The position numbers and the translations under genes are program-made. Source: Brevibacillus_C sp046036945 (GTDB taxonomy: Bacteria; Bacillota; Bacilli; Brevibacillales; Brevibacillaceae). From it: DNA of 64,000 nt. The notes under the pieces were generated by a model. The model did no database searches. It worked only from the letters and a program-made list of their open reading frames with translations, and was not told the origin of the DNA. The DNA is taken from assembly GCF_046036945.1 (NCBI RefSeq), contig NZ_JBJQOQ010000026.1, positions 9,961-73,960 on the forward strand, in the 5' to 3' direction. This document shows, piece by piece, positions 1-9,088 of the stretch; the first letter of the stretch is position 1; every line of letters starts with the position of its first letter.

Positions 1-894
1 AAGTTTAAAGCAAAATATCCGGAAATCGATGTGGAGCCGCTGACGATGGGCGCTCAGCAGATCCTGGAGCGGGTTCGCGGCGAAAAGGCCAATCCGCAGG
101 CGGACTTCTGGTGGGGCGGAACCCAGTCCGCGCTGATGACGGCTGCTGACGAAGGGCTTTTGGAGAGCTTCAAACCCAGTTTTGGCGATAAGATTCCCGA
201 TCTGTACAAGGACGCCCAGGATCGCTGGTACGGGGAAATGCTGCTCCCGGAAGTCATCATGTACAATCCGGAGGCGCTCAAGAAAGAAGATGCGCCGAAG
301 GATTGGGACGACCTGCTCGACCCGAAGTACAAAGACAAGGTGATCATCCGCGGCGTTCTGGCGTCGGGGACGATGCGGACGATCTACTCCGCGATGATCT
401 ACCGGCAGGGCGCGGACGATCCGCAGAAAGGGTATGAATGGCTGAAGAAGCTGGATGCCAACACGAAGGAGTACGCCCAGGATCCGACCAATCTGTACCT
501 GAAGCTGGCCCGCCAGGAAGGTTCCCTCTCGCTGTGGAACCTTCAGGACATCATGATTCAAAAAGAACAGAAAAACCAGCCGTTCGACTACATCTATCCG
601 GCGAGCGGCGCGCCGATCCTGGTCGATGGGGTCGGGATCGTCAAAGGGGCCAAAAACCTGGATGCCGCCAAGAAATTTTACGAGTTTTTATTTGAGGAAA
701 ACCAGGTCGTGGAATTTTCGGAGAAGCTCTTCCAGATTCCGACGCGGACCGATATCAGCAAGGATAAACTGCCCGCCTGGCTCCAGGGCGTGGAACTAAA
801 GCCGCTGGATCTCGACTGGTCAGTGATGGCCGCAAAGGAAAAAGACTGGATGCAGTATTGGGACGAGAACATAAAAGGCAAAGGAGCCAAGTAA
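1..894 (+). CDS. ABC transporter substrate-binding protein (5' partial)
   Basis: The frame is open from the first base, so the signal peptide and N-terminus lie outside the window; 297 residues are visible. The sequence has the look of the iron(III)/2-aminoethylphosphonate/putrescine type of periplasmic binding protein (Pfam SBP_bac family): a segment with DFWWGGTQ near the start, a WDDLLDPKYKDKV segment and a C-terminal FYEFLFEENQ segment. It would capture a small solute outside the membrane and deliver it to the permease encoded downstream. It is followed after 56 bases by the ATPase gene, with a 7-bp hairpin between them. The substrate cannot be read from sequence; the iron-type similarity is only a family resemblance, and the genes that follow suggest an amino-sugar conjugate instead. 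Confidence 0.85.
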   Translation, partial: KFKAKYPEIDVEPLTMGAQQILERVRGEKANPQADFWWGGTQSALMTAADEGLLESFKPSFGDKIPDLYKDAQDRWYGEMLLPEVIMYNPEALKKEDAPKDWDDLLDPKYKDKVIIRGVLASGTMRTIYSAMIYRQGADDPQKGYEWLKKLDANTKEYAQDPTNLYLKLARQEGSLSLWNLQDIMIQKEQKNQPFDYIYPASGAPILVDGVGIVKGAKNLDAAKKFYEFLFEENQVVEFSEKLFQIPTRTDISKDKLPAWLQGVELKPLDLDWSVMAAKEKDWMQYWDENIKGKGAK

Positions 895-908
895 TCATGT
901 AGTAATTG

Positions 909-927
909 GGCGGAGTTGACCTCCGCC
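909..927 (+). other. Intercistronic hairpin between binding-protein and ATPase genes
   Basis: GGCGGAG (909-915) pairs perfectly with CTCCGCC (921-927) across a 5-base loop. No T-run follows, so it is not a classical terminator. Such hairpins often protect the 3' end of the binding-protein message or partly attenuate readthrough, giving more binding protein than ATPase; that role is inferred here. Confidence 0.5.
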
Positions 928-950
928 CCGCACGTTAAGGAGGTAGCCCC

Positions 951-2033
951 TTGATTGATGTAACTTTAGACCACGTGAGCAAAAGATTTGGCAGCGTTAC
1001 CGGGGTTGAAGACGTCCACATCCAGATCAGGCCGGGAGAGTTTTTTACCTTTCTCGGGCCGAGCGGCTGCGGCAAGACGACAACGCTGCGCATGATCGCA
1101 GGTTTTTACTACCCGAGTGCCGGACGCATCCGCTTTGGCAGTCAGGATGTGACCACCCTGCCTCCGAACAAGCGGAACACGGGCATGGTCTTTCAAAATT
1201 ACGCGCTGTTTCCCCATCTGACCGTGTTTGAGAACATCGCTTTCGGCCTGCAGGTGCGGAAAAAGCCAAAAGCGGAGATCATCCAAAAAGTGGAGCGTGC
1301 ACAGGAGCAAGTCCATTTGCAAGGGCTCGGAGGCCGGCGGATCGACCAGCTTTCCGGGGGACAGCAGCAGCGGGTGGCACTGGCCCGGGCGCTGGTCATC
1401 GAGCCCCGGATTCTGCTGCTGGACGAACCCCTGTCCAACCTGGACGCCAAATTGCGGGAAGAGACGAGGTTGGAAATCAAGCGGCTCCAATTGGACCTGG
1501 GCATCACGACAATATACGTCACCCATGATCAGGCGGAGGCGATGGCCATGTCAGATCGGATCATGGTCATGCAGGGGGGCGTCGTACAGCAGATCGGCAG
1601 TCCGGAGGAGATTTACAACCAGCCGGTAAACCGCTTTGTCGCATCGTTCATCGGCGAGACCAACCTGTGGGACGGCATCGTCGAAAGTGTAGACAGGGAG
1701 GAAGCAGTGGTTCGCTTTGACGGGGGTGTCGTGCTTCGCGGCTTGCGAAAAAACTGCTCACCCGGATGCGAATTGAAAGCTGGATCGGCGGTAACCACAT
1801 CGATCCGTCCGGAATCGGTTCGTCTGATCGCCAGTGAAGGACAGCCGGATCACAATGTGCTCGCGGGAAAGGTGGCCTTGTCGGAGTTTACCGGCGTCAG
1901 CGTCAACTATGTCACAGAGGTGGGGTCCCTCCAGTTAAAGGCGATGTTCGTCAATGAAGGGCGGCGGGTCAGACAGCGCGGCGAGGAAATTCAATTTTAC
2001 ATCCCGAAAGAGGGCGTCTACTTTGTGGGGTAA
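951..2033 (+). CDS. ABC transporter ATP-binding protein (FbpC/PotA type)
   Basis: A 360-residue nucleotide-binding subunit. Walker A is GPSGCGKTT (about residues 38-46), the signature is LSGGQQQR, Walker B is ILLLDEPLSNLD, and the switch histidine follows in YVTHDQ. A C-terminal TOBE-like region (about 280-360) is present, as in the CUT1/FbpC/PotA class. The TTG start at 951 is chosen because TAAGGAGG lies at good spacing just upstream. It lies between the binding protein and the double permease and should energise import through it in the membrane. Start and function are secure; substrate is not. Confidence 0.93.
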   Translation: MIDVTLDHVSKRFGSVTGVEDVHIQIRPGEFFTFLGPSGCGKTTTLRMIAGFYYPSAGRIRFGSQDVTTLPPNKRNTGMVFQNYALFPHLTVFENIAFGLQVRKKPKAEIIQKVERAQEQVHLQGLGGRRIDQLSGGQQQRVALARALVIEPRILLLDEPLSNLDAKLREETRLEIKRLQLDLGITTIYVTHDQAEAMAMSDRIMVMQGGVVQQIGSPEEIYNQPVNRFVASFIGETNLWDGIVESVDREEAVVRFDGGVVLRGLRKNCSPGCELKAGSAVTTSIRPESVRLIASEGQPDHNVLAGKVALSEFTGVSVNYVTEVGSLQLKAMFVNEGRRVRQRGEEIQFYIPKEGVYFVG

Positions 2034-2048
2034 GGGAGTGGTAGACCG

Positions 2049-3779
2049 ATGAAAGCAGAACTACAGCCGACCGCCGCTCCTGTCAACCGCCGGTTTTCGC
2101 TTGCCTCATCCCGTTCCTTCGTCTACATCCTGGTGGCGCCGCTGTTTTTGGTCCTGCTGGCATATGTCATCTACCCGATGTACCAGACCTTCCTGGAAAG
2201 CGTCAAGATCGACGGTCAGCTCTCATTGGCGAATTATGCGAGGTTCTTCAGCCTGGAGCACACCGCCAACCTGGAAGCGCTCTGGACCAGTTTGTACATC
2301 TCTGTCCTCAGCGTCATCTGCTGCGGCATCGTCGGCGTCGGCATGGCTTTCTTGCTGGAGCGGTACGAATTTCCCGGCCGGAAAATCCTCTCGGTGCTGG
2401 CGATGGTGCCGATGGCCCTGCCGCCGCTGATCGGTGTGCTGTCGTTCACGTTTCTCTACGGGGAGAGCGGGATTATCCCGCGGGCGTTGAAAGCCCTGCT
2501 TCACCTGGAGCAGGTTCCGTTTTCGCTGAAAGGGATTTGGGGAGTCGTCGTCGTCCACACTTTTACCATGTACACCTATTTTTACATGACGGCTTCCGCG
2601 GCAATAAAAGGATTAGACCCGTCTCTTGAAGAGGCAGCAGCGAGCCTCGGCGCAGGCAGGCTGTACATCTGGCGCCGGGTCATCCTGCCGATGCTGACGC
2701 CGGCGATCGTCGCCTCGTCCCTCTTGGTCTTCATGATCTCGATGGCATCCTATACGGCGCCGCTGATTTTCGGCATCGACCGGACGATGACGATGCAAAT
2801 CTACCTGTCGCGCACAAACGGCAGTCTGGACATGGCGGCGACACAGTCGACGATCTTGTCGATCGTTTCCATTTTATTCCTGATCCTGATGCGCTGGTAC
2901 CAAGGCGTCCGCAACTATCAGAATATGAGCAAGGGAGTAAGCGTCCACCGCACCGAGGTAAAAAGCGCTTGGGGCAGGTACGTCTCGATGGTTCTCTCCT
3001 TCATCGGGGTCGTGATCCTGCTGCTGCCGATTCTCGTGCTGGTATTGATCTCTCTGTCCGAGGACGGGACGTGGACGGTGCAGATCCTCCCGCCCAAGTA
3101 CACGCTCAGCCACTACATGGAATTGTTCACAGACGGCAAGACCTGGCGGCCGATCGCCAACAGCTTTGAGATGAGTCTGATCGCCACCCTTGGCAACATC
3201 ATCTTCGGGGTGGCGGCCGCTTACGCGATGGTGCGGCTGAGGTTTAAAGGAAAGACGTTGCTCGACGTCCTGATCATGCTGCCGTGGGCGCTGCCCGGCA
3301 CCGTAGTGGGGATCAACCTGATCGCGGCGTTCAACCAGCAGACGATTTTCAGTTTCAACCAGATTCTCGTCGGCACCTTCTGGATCCTGCCGCTCGCCTA
3401 CTTTGTGCGCCACCTGCCCCTGGTATTCCGCTCCACCTCGGCTACGCTGATGCAGATGGACAGCTCGGTCGAGGAAGCGGCCCGCAATCTCGGGGCAACC
3501 TGGTGGTACAGTTTCCGCCGTGTCGTCTTTCCGATGGCGCTGGGCGGGATTCTCGCCGGGACGCTGCTGGCGCTGGTGCAGGGAATTGGCGAATTCGTCG
3601 CTTCTATCCTGCTGTTTACGCCCAGGACGACGCCGATTTCGGTGGAAATTTTCCAGCGCATGTACGCGTTCGAATTTGGCACAGCTTGTGCTTATGGTGT
3701 GCTGCAGGTGATTCTAATCATTATCGTGCTGTTCATCACCCGAAAATTTACCGGGGATCAGGCGGGGACTGCGGTGTAG
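2049..3779 (+). CDS. ABC transporter permease, fused double domain (FbpB/AfuB type)
   Basis: A 576-residue integral membrane protein made of two tandem binding-protein-dependent permease domains, each with about six membrane segments. The two cytoplasmic EAA loops are visible as EEAAASLGAG in the first half and EEAARNLGAT in the second; they dock the ATPase. The head-to-tail fusion is typical of iron(III), thiamine and 2-aminoethylphosphonate importers. GGGAGTGG upstream serves as ribosome binding site, and the gene starts 15 bases after the ATPase gene. With the two preceding genes it forms one complete importer. The cargo remains unknown. Confidence 0.92.
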   Translation: MKAELQPTAAPVNRRFSLASSRSFVYILVAPLFLVLLAYVIYPMYQTFLESVKIDGQLSLANYARFFSLEHTANLEALWTSLYISVLSVICCGIVGVGMAFLLERYEFPGRKILSVLAMVPMALPPLIGVLSFTFLYGESGIIPRALKALLHLEQVPFSLKGIWGVVVVHTFTMYTYFYMTASAAIKGLDPSLEEAAASLGAGRLYIWRRVILPMLTPAIVASSLLVFMISMASYTAPLIFGIDRTMTMQIYLSRTNGSLDMAATQSTILSIVSILFLILMRWYQGVRNYQNMSKGVSVHRTEVKSAWGRYVSMVLSFIGVVILLLPILVLVLISLSEDGTWTVQILPPKYTLSHYMELFTDGKTWRPIANSFEMSLIATLGNIIFGVAAAYAMVRLRFKGKTLLDVLIMLPWALPGTVVGINLIAAFNQQTIFSFNQILVGTFWILPLAYFVRHLPLVFRSTSATLMQMDSSVEEAARNLGATWWYSFRRVVFPMALGGILAGTLLALVQGIGEFVASILLFTPRTTPISVEIFQRMYAFEFGTACAYGVLQVILIIIVLFITRKFTGDQAGTAV

Positions 3780-3887
3780 GACGGTTCATTTCGCGGCAGG
3801 TCCGCGTGATGATAGATGGCCAAAGACATGCTCTGGCCGTGCTTTAAGCTGGAAGCAGGAAAACATTTTGTGAATGGAGGGACTGAT

Positions 3888-6428
3888 TTGAAGCGAGGAA
3901 GCTGGATTTCAAAATCTCTTTCACTTGTCAGCAGTCTGGCGATTGCGGGCGTCCTGTTTTTTCCCGCCGCCGCGCAGCCGGCTTTGGCAGACCGTGGAGT
4001 CGTTGATCTGTGGAAGGCGATCAAGCCGCTTACGACCATTGCCAGCGCGATGAACACCGGCGCACACCCGGATGACGAGCACAGCGCTACCCTTGCCTAC
4101 CTTTCGCTGGGGCTGGGCGTAGACACAGCCAGTATCATCGCCAACCGCGGGGAAGGCGGACAAAACGAGATTGGCAGCGAGCTCGGCAACGCCCTGGGGA
4201 TTATCCGCACCCGTGAATTGCAGGAGGCCTCCAAAATCACCAACATCCACTTAGGGTTGTTAAGTCAGGAACTGAACGATCCGATCTACGATTTCGGCTT
4301 CTCCAAGAGCCCGGACGAAACACTGGAAAAGTGGGGAGAAGAGGTGGTCTACGAGCGGCTGATCAAGAGTATTCGCGAACAGCGGCCCGATGTGTTGATC
4401 CCCGCCTTCCTGAACGAGCCGTCGACGCACGGGCACCATCGGGCGATCAGCATCATAACGGTCCGGGCCTATAAAGATGCCGCCGATCCCAATGTGTTCC
4501 CTGAACATTTGAAGGAAGGACTGCGCCCTTGGCAGGTGAAAAAGCTGTATCTGCCGGCCGATGAAAAGGATTATACCGTCGCGGTTCCCGTCGGCAATTA
4601 CGACGAGGTGTACGGTGCCTCGTATGTGCAGCTTGGCGAAGAGTCCCGCTTCATGCACAAGAGCCAGGGGATGGGACGCCAGTACGATGAGGGACCGAAA
4701 AACGCCTATTACAAGCTGGCAGAATCGGCGGTGAAGACAAAGGAGAAAGAGGCCAGTCTGTTTGAAGGCATCGCCTATACGTTTACCGACCTGGCGAAGG
4801 AGGTCGAGACGAAAGCCAAGGGCCAAGACCACAATGTGGCTAAAGATCTGCGCAAGCTGCAGGAAGACGCCGACAAGGTGATGGCGGTCTATCCGAAATT
4901 CGCCGAGGTGGCGCGTCAGGTCCACGCCATGAAAGCGGACGTCACGGCCGCGATCGCTGACGTGAACAAGTCCCGGCTCGACGAAGCGGTCAAAACGGAC
5001 CTGCTGCACCGTCTGCAGGTGAAAGCGGGACAGCTGGATCGGGCGAGCGCAGAAGCAGCTTCGCTGGTGGTCAAGGTGAAGCCGGATACCGGTGAATGGG
5101 TCGCCGGGCAGACCACGAAAGTCACCGTCACCGCGTACAACGGTGGAACGGTAGAGCTGAAAAAGCTCAAGGCCAAGCTGAATCTGCCGGACGGCTGGAC
5201 AGCCAGGGCTGTAGGCCCGGATTCGTTTGACCAGCTTCGGAACAGCCAGACGGCTGCCGTCACCTACGAGGTTAAAGTGCCGGCCAACACGGAGGAGTTT
5301 CACCCTTACAAACCGTCCATTGTCAGCGCCGACGTCACGTATGAAGCCTTTGGCACTTCGGCTGCCGTCCATGTGACCCCGGATAATGCCGTTGGCGTTC
5401 TGCCGCCATACGCCATGAGCCTGAGTCCAAATGCGACGATCCTCAATACGCTCAAAACGGATCAGCCGATTTCGGTAAAAGTGAGCGTTCGCAATTACGC
5501 GCCTGGCACGTCTCAGGCGACAATTTCCTTGTCAGTGCCGAACGGCTGGAAGGCGGAACCGGCGTCCCAGCAATTGCAGTTTACATCCAAAGGGGAGACG
5601 AAATCGCTCTCTTTCACTGTGACACCCGCCCCGCAGGTAGCCAACGGCAAGTACGAGATTCAAGCCGTGGCAAAAGGCGGGCAAGGACAAAGCACGGAGA
5701 ACGTACAGGTGATTTCGTATCCGCACATTGGCAAGACCTACTACATTCAGCCGGCCAAGGTTGACATTCAGGCATTCGACTTGAAGCTGCCCGAGAAGAT
5801 CAAGATCGGCTACGTCTCCAGCGGCTTTGACAACATCGATCAATACCTGCGTGAAGTGGGCCTTGACGTTGTCAATCTGGAGGAAAAGGACATCCAGTTT
5901 GGCGATCTCTCCCAATACGACACGATTGTACTGGGCATTCGCGCCTACGCTTTCCGGCCGGAGCTGATCCCGAGCAACCAGCGCCTGCTCGACTACGTGA
6001 AAAACGGCGGCAATCTCGTGGTGCAGTACCACAAGCCGGAAGACAAGTGGTCGCCTTCACTGGCGCCTTACCCGATCAAGATCGGCGAGCCGCTGATCGA
6101 GTGGCGGGTCACCGACGAAAATTCCAAAGTGACGATGCTGGCACCGGATCACAAGATCTTCAACCAGCCCAACAAGATTGCCGAGGCGGATTGGGACAAC
6201 TGGATTCAGGACCGGGCGGCGTACAACCCTGCAGAGTGGGGACGCGAGTACACGGCCCTGATCTCGACCGGTGATCCCGGCGAAGAGGAATTCACCGGCA
6301 CCTTCTTGACCGCACCGTACGGCAAGGGAACGTACACCTACAGTTCGCTGGTCTGGTACCGTGAAATCCCCAGCCTGGTGCCGGGGGCGATCCGGATGTT
6401 TGTCAACATGGTCAGCCTGAAACAGTAG
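3888..6428 (+). CDS. Secreted multidomain PIG-L family deacetylase
   Basis: About 846 residues. The TTG at 3888 is preferred: GGAGGG lies 6 bases upstream and it places a clean signal peptide (hydrophobic core SLAIAGVLFFPAAA, likely cleavage after PALA). The PIG-L/LmbE zinc-hydrolase domain (about 30-310) shows the metal motif AHPDDE and the later THGHH. Two NEW3-like beta-sandwich domains follow (roughly 400-620), then a C-terminal ThuA/glutamine-amidotransferase-like region (about 640-846). PIG-L enzymes remove acetyl groups from GlcNAc conjugates. An exported version beside an importer suggests extracellular trimming before uptake. It could alternatively act on wall or surface glycans. Unusually long compared with the 220-250 residues of simple PIG-L enzymes. 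Confidence 0.85.
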   Translation: MKRGSWISKSLSLVSSLAIAGVLFFPAAAQPALADRGVVDLWKAIKPLTTIASAMNTGAHPDDEHSATLAYLSLGLGVDTASIIANRGEGGQNEIGSELGNALGIIRTRELQEASKITNIHLGLLSQELNDPIYDFGFSKSPDETLEKWGEEVVYERLIKSIREQRPDVLIPAFLNEPSTHGHHRAISIITVRAYKDAADPNVFPEHLKEGLRPWQVKKLYLPADEKDYTVAVPVGNYDEVYGASYVQLGEESRFMHKSQGMGRQYDEGPKNAYYKLAESAVKTKEKEASLFEGIAYTFTDLAKEVETKAKGQDHNVAKDLRKLQEDADKVMAVYPKFAEVARQVHAMKADVTAAIADVNKSRLDEAVKTDLLHRLQVKAGQLDRASAEAASLVVKVKPDTGEWVAGQTTKVTVTAYNGGTVELKKLKAKLNLPDGWTARAVGPDSFDQLRNSQTAAVTYEVKVPANTEEFHPYKPSIVSADVTYEAFGTSAAVHVTPDNAVGVLPPYAMSLSPNATILNTLKTDQPISVKVSVRNYAPGTSQATISLSVPNGWKAEPASQQLQFTSKGETKSLSFTVTPAPQVANGKYEIQAVAKGGQGQSTENVQVISYPHIGKTYYIQPAKVDIQAFDLKLPEKIKIGYVSSGFDNIDQYLREVGLDVVNLEEKDIQFGDLSQYDTIVLGIRAYAFRPELIPSNQRLLDYVKNGGNLVVQYHKPEDKWSPSLAPYPIKIGEPLIEWRVTDENSKVTMLAPDHKIFNQPNKIAEADWDNWIQDRAAYNPAEWGREYTALISTGDPGEEEFTGTFLTAPYGKGTYTYSSLVWYREIPSLVPGAIRMFVNMVSLKQ

Positions 6429-6557
6429 ACTAAAAAAAGGAAGAGATACGGAGACTGGCGCGGGCGGCGGTGCTTCTCATGAGCTTTTGACCGGGGAGGC
6501 GCCGCTGCCATCAGGCCGTCACCTGCAGAGAATCAGCAACGGGAAAGGAATGACAGG

Positions 6558-8066
6558 ATGGATTACCGTCAACGATTGTTTGACAGCGAAGGAGCCGTTT
6601 TTCCGGGGAAAACGTATGCCGAAACCGTGTTGGAACCGGCCTATAACGAAGCGAAGCAGCAGTTGCTCGGGCCGATGATGGCGATCAACAAGGCACATTT
6701 GATCATGCTGTGCGAACAGAACCTGGTTGCCAAAGACGAGGCGGTACAGCTTGCCAAGGCGCTGCGTGAGCTGGATGTGGTGAGTTTGCAGAGCGGTGTC
6801 TACACTGGAGAATTTGAAGATTTATTCTTTCAGGTGGAGAGGGGACTGCTGGAGGCTGCGGGGGAGATCGCCGGGAATCTTCACCTGGCGAGAAGCCGCA
6901 ACGACATGGGGATCGCGATCTACCGCATGGTGCTGAGGGAGAGATTGCTGACGGTGCTGGCCTCGGCTCTGTATTTGCAGGAACACCTGCTGTCGTTTGC
7001 TGAGGAGCATGTCGATACGCTGATGATCGGCTATACCCACACGCAGCAGGCCCAGCCTACTACCCTTGCTCATTACGTCATGGCGGCGGCGGATTCGCTC
7101 TTCAGAGATATTCGCCGCATGCGGGCCGCTTACGGCAACTGTAACCGCAGCAGCATGGGAGCGGCGGCTCTCACCACGACCGGCTTTGCCATCAGCAGGG
7201 AAAGAATGATGGATTTGCTCGGGTTCGACGAGCTGATCGAGAATTCCTACGACGCGATCGCAGGGGCGGACTACATCGGAGAGATCGCTTCGACCCTCCA
7301 GCTGGCTGCGGTCAATCTCGGACGGGTGGTACAAGATTTGCTGCTCTGGTGCACGCAGGAATTCGGAGCGCTGAAAGTGGCCGATCCCTATGTGCAAATC
7401 AGCTCGATCATGCCGCAAAAACGGAATCCGGTCTCATTGGAACACATCCGCGCCCTCCTGTCGAGCTGCGCCGGGAGTGCCCATACGGTATTGACGATGC
7501 TGCATAATACGCCTTTCGGTGATATTGTAGATACGGAAGATGACATGCAGCCATATGCCTGGAAGGGACTGGACCAGATGGACAGGATTTACCGCTTGCT
7601 GGCTGCGGTGATCGGCACGATCGAAGTGGACAGGGAAGTGCTGCGCAGGCGGGCGCTCGGCAGCTTTGCAACCGTCACGGAGCTGGCCGACACATTGGTG
7701 AGAACGGACGGCCTCTCCTTTCGCAAAGCCCATCAGATCGCCAGCGCAGTGGTGAAAAAAGCGCTGGCCGAGGGACTGCAGGCCGATCAGGTGACGCTGG
7801 CCCTGGTCAACGAAGCCGCCGGGGAGATCATTGGCCGGAATCTGCTGCTGGATGGGGAGACGCTGAAAAAATCGCTTGACCCGGTTCACTTCGTCGCGAT
7901 CCGGTCCCTTCCGGGAGGTCCCAGCCCGGGTGAGATCAAGCGGGTGATCCAGCTTCGGCAAGCCCAGTTGGCTGACAGCAGGCAGTGGCTGCAAGCGGCG
8001 CGGGAGAAATGCCGCGGTGTCTTGCAGCATCTTGACGACGTGTTAGCAGGATGGAGTGAAACGTAG
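6558..8066 (+). CDS. Argininosuccinate lyase family protein
   Basis: A 502-residue member of the fumarase/aspartase superfamily. The C3 signature is SSIMPQKRNPV, and the argininosuccinate-lyase-like segments HLARSRND and THTQQAQPTTLAHY are present. True ArgH proteins are about 460 residues and normally read HTGRSRND, so the Leu-Ala replacement and the extra length suggest a different substrate. These enzymes eliminate fumarate from an N-succinyl-type compound. No argG is adjacent; instead the gene sits between two PIG-L deacetylases and abuts a kinase-like gene, so a role in degrading a succinylated or malylated amino-sugar conjugate is more likely than arginine synthesis. It begins 129 bases after the secreted deacetylase gene. 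Confidence 0.8.
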   Translation: MDYRQRLFDSEGAVFPGKTYAETVLEPAYNEAKQQLLGPMMAINKAHLIMLCEQNLVAKDEAVQLAKALRELDVVSLQSGVYTGEFEDLFFQVERGLLEAAGEIAGNLHLARSRNDMGIAIYRMVLRERLLTVLASALYLQEHLLSFAEEHVDTLMIGYTHTQQAQPTTLAHYVMAAADSLFRDIRRMRAAYGNCNRSSMGAAALTTTGFAISRERMMDLLGFDELIENSYDAIAGADYIGEIASTLQLAAVNLGRVVQDLLLWCTQEFGALKVADPYVQISSIMPQKRNPVSLEHIRALLSSCAGSAHTVLTMLHNTPFGDIVDTEDDMQPYAWKGLDQMDRIYRLLAAVIGTIEVDREVLRRRALGSFATVTELADTLVRTDGLSFRKAHQIASAVVKKALAEGLQADQVTLALVNEAAGEIIGRNLLLDGETLKKSLDPVHFVAIRSLPGGPSPGEIKRVIQLRQAQLADSRQWLQAAREKCRGVLQHLDDVLAGWSET

Positions 8067-9065
8067 ATGAATGACAGAAAGATCCCTCTGCTCGCAGTAG
8101 ATGGGGGCGGAACCAAATGCCTCGCCGTATTCGTCGATGAACAGGACGTCATCGTAGGCCAGGGAAGGGCTGGTTCCTGCAACTATCAGGGGATCGGCAA
8201 GGAAGCGGCCGCCAGAGAGCTGGTGCAGGCGATCAGGGCGGCGATGGAGGATGCGGCATTAAATCGGGACGATGCTGATTGGCCGGCGGGCCTTGGCATT
8301 GTAGTGGAATGCGCTGTTTTCGGCCTGGCCGGACTGGATACAGAACACGACCGGAAAAAGGTCCGCGGCATCGTAGAGGAAGTGCTGCAGCGTTTACATA
8401 TTCAGGTCAATCATCTCATCGTGGAAAACGACGGCTTTGCCGCCCTGCTCGGCGCGGTCGAAGCCGGCCCCGGCATTCTCGCGATCGCGGGTACCGGCTC
8501 GATCGTATACGGCATCGACGAGCACGGCCGCTCCGTGCGAGCCGGCGGGTGGGGCCACCGCATCGGCGATGAAGGCAGCGGATACTGGATTGGCAAGCAG
8601 GCGATTGCCGCTGTCTTGAAGGCACATGACGGCCGGGGCGTGCGGACGCGGCTCGGGGAATGGATTTTGTCCCATCTGGGATTGCCTGATGTGGAGGCTT
8701 TGTTTATCTGGATCTACAGCAGTGAGTACTCCGTTGAGAAAGTCGCAGAACTGTCCCGCTTTGTCACCATGGCTGCCCTAGCGGGTGATCGGGAGGCAAG
8801 GAGCATTTTGACTTGTGCCGGCGATGAACTGTTTCTCGCAGTAAGCGCTGTTGCTGGCAGACTTGACTTGCAAAATCGGCGGTTTAAGCTGGTTTTGCAA
8901 GGCGGGGTGCTGCAAAACGACGGTTATGTCCGGCAGAGGCTGATCGACCGGATCAGGAAGTACGCCCCGTTTGTCCAGGTGGACAAGGCAAAGCGCGAAC
9001 CGATATACGGCATCATTGCGAAGGGACATGCCTACTTGAAGGGAGAAGGAGCGGCAGGCTCCTAA
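8067..9065 (+). CDS. BadF/BadG/BcrA-type ATPase, N-acetylglucosamine-kinase-like
   Basis: A 332-residue ASKHA-fold protein. Phosphate-binding motif 1 is AVDGGGTKCLAVF, followed by GSCNYQGIG, the AGTGSIVYG phosphate-2 loop and the GGWGHRIGDEGSGYWIG segment that is typical of eukaryote-like GlcNAc kinases. It probably phosphorylates an amino sugar (GlcNAc, GlcN or a relative) in the cytosol. The ATG directly follows the stop codon of the lyase gene, so the two are tightly coupled. In the cluster it would trap or activate the sugar released from the imported compound. A BadF-type reductase activator is less likely because the cysteine ligands for an iron-sulfur cluster are not evident. Confidence 0.82.
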   Translation: MNDRKIPLLAVDGGGTKCLAVFVDEQDVIVGQGRAGSCNYQGIGKEAAARELVQAIRAAMEDAALNRDDADWPAGLGIVVECAVFGLAGLDTEHDRKKVRGIVEEVLQRLHIQVNHLIVENDGFAALLGAVEAGPGILAIAGTGSIVYGIDEHGRSVRAGGWGHRIGDEGSGYWIGKQAIAAVLKAHDGRGVRTRLGEWILSHLGLPDVEALFIWIYSSEYSVEKVAELSRFVTMAALAGDREARSILTCAGDELFLAVSAVAGRLDLQNRRFKLVLQGGVLQNDGYVRQRLIDRIRKYAPFVQVDKAKREPIYGIIAKGHAYLKGEGAAGS

Positions 9066-9088
9066 AACCGTAAGTGAGGTGAACGAAT

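Noticed and set aside
4260..5372. Long open frame on the minus strand over the secreted PIG-L gene
   Set aside because: It lies antisense to a clear enzyme gene, has no ribosome binding site or family features, and arises from codon bias in GC-rich DNA.
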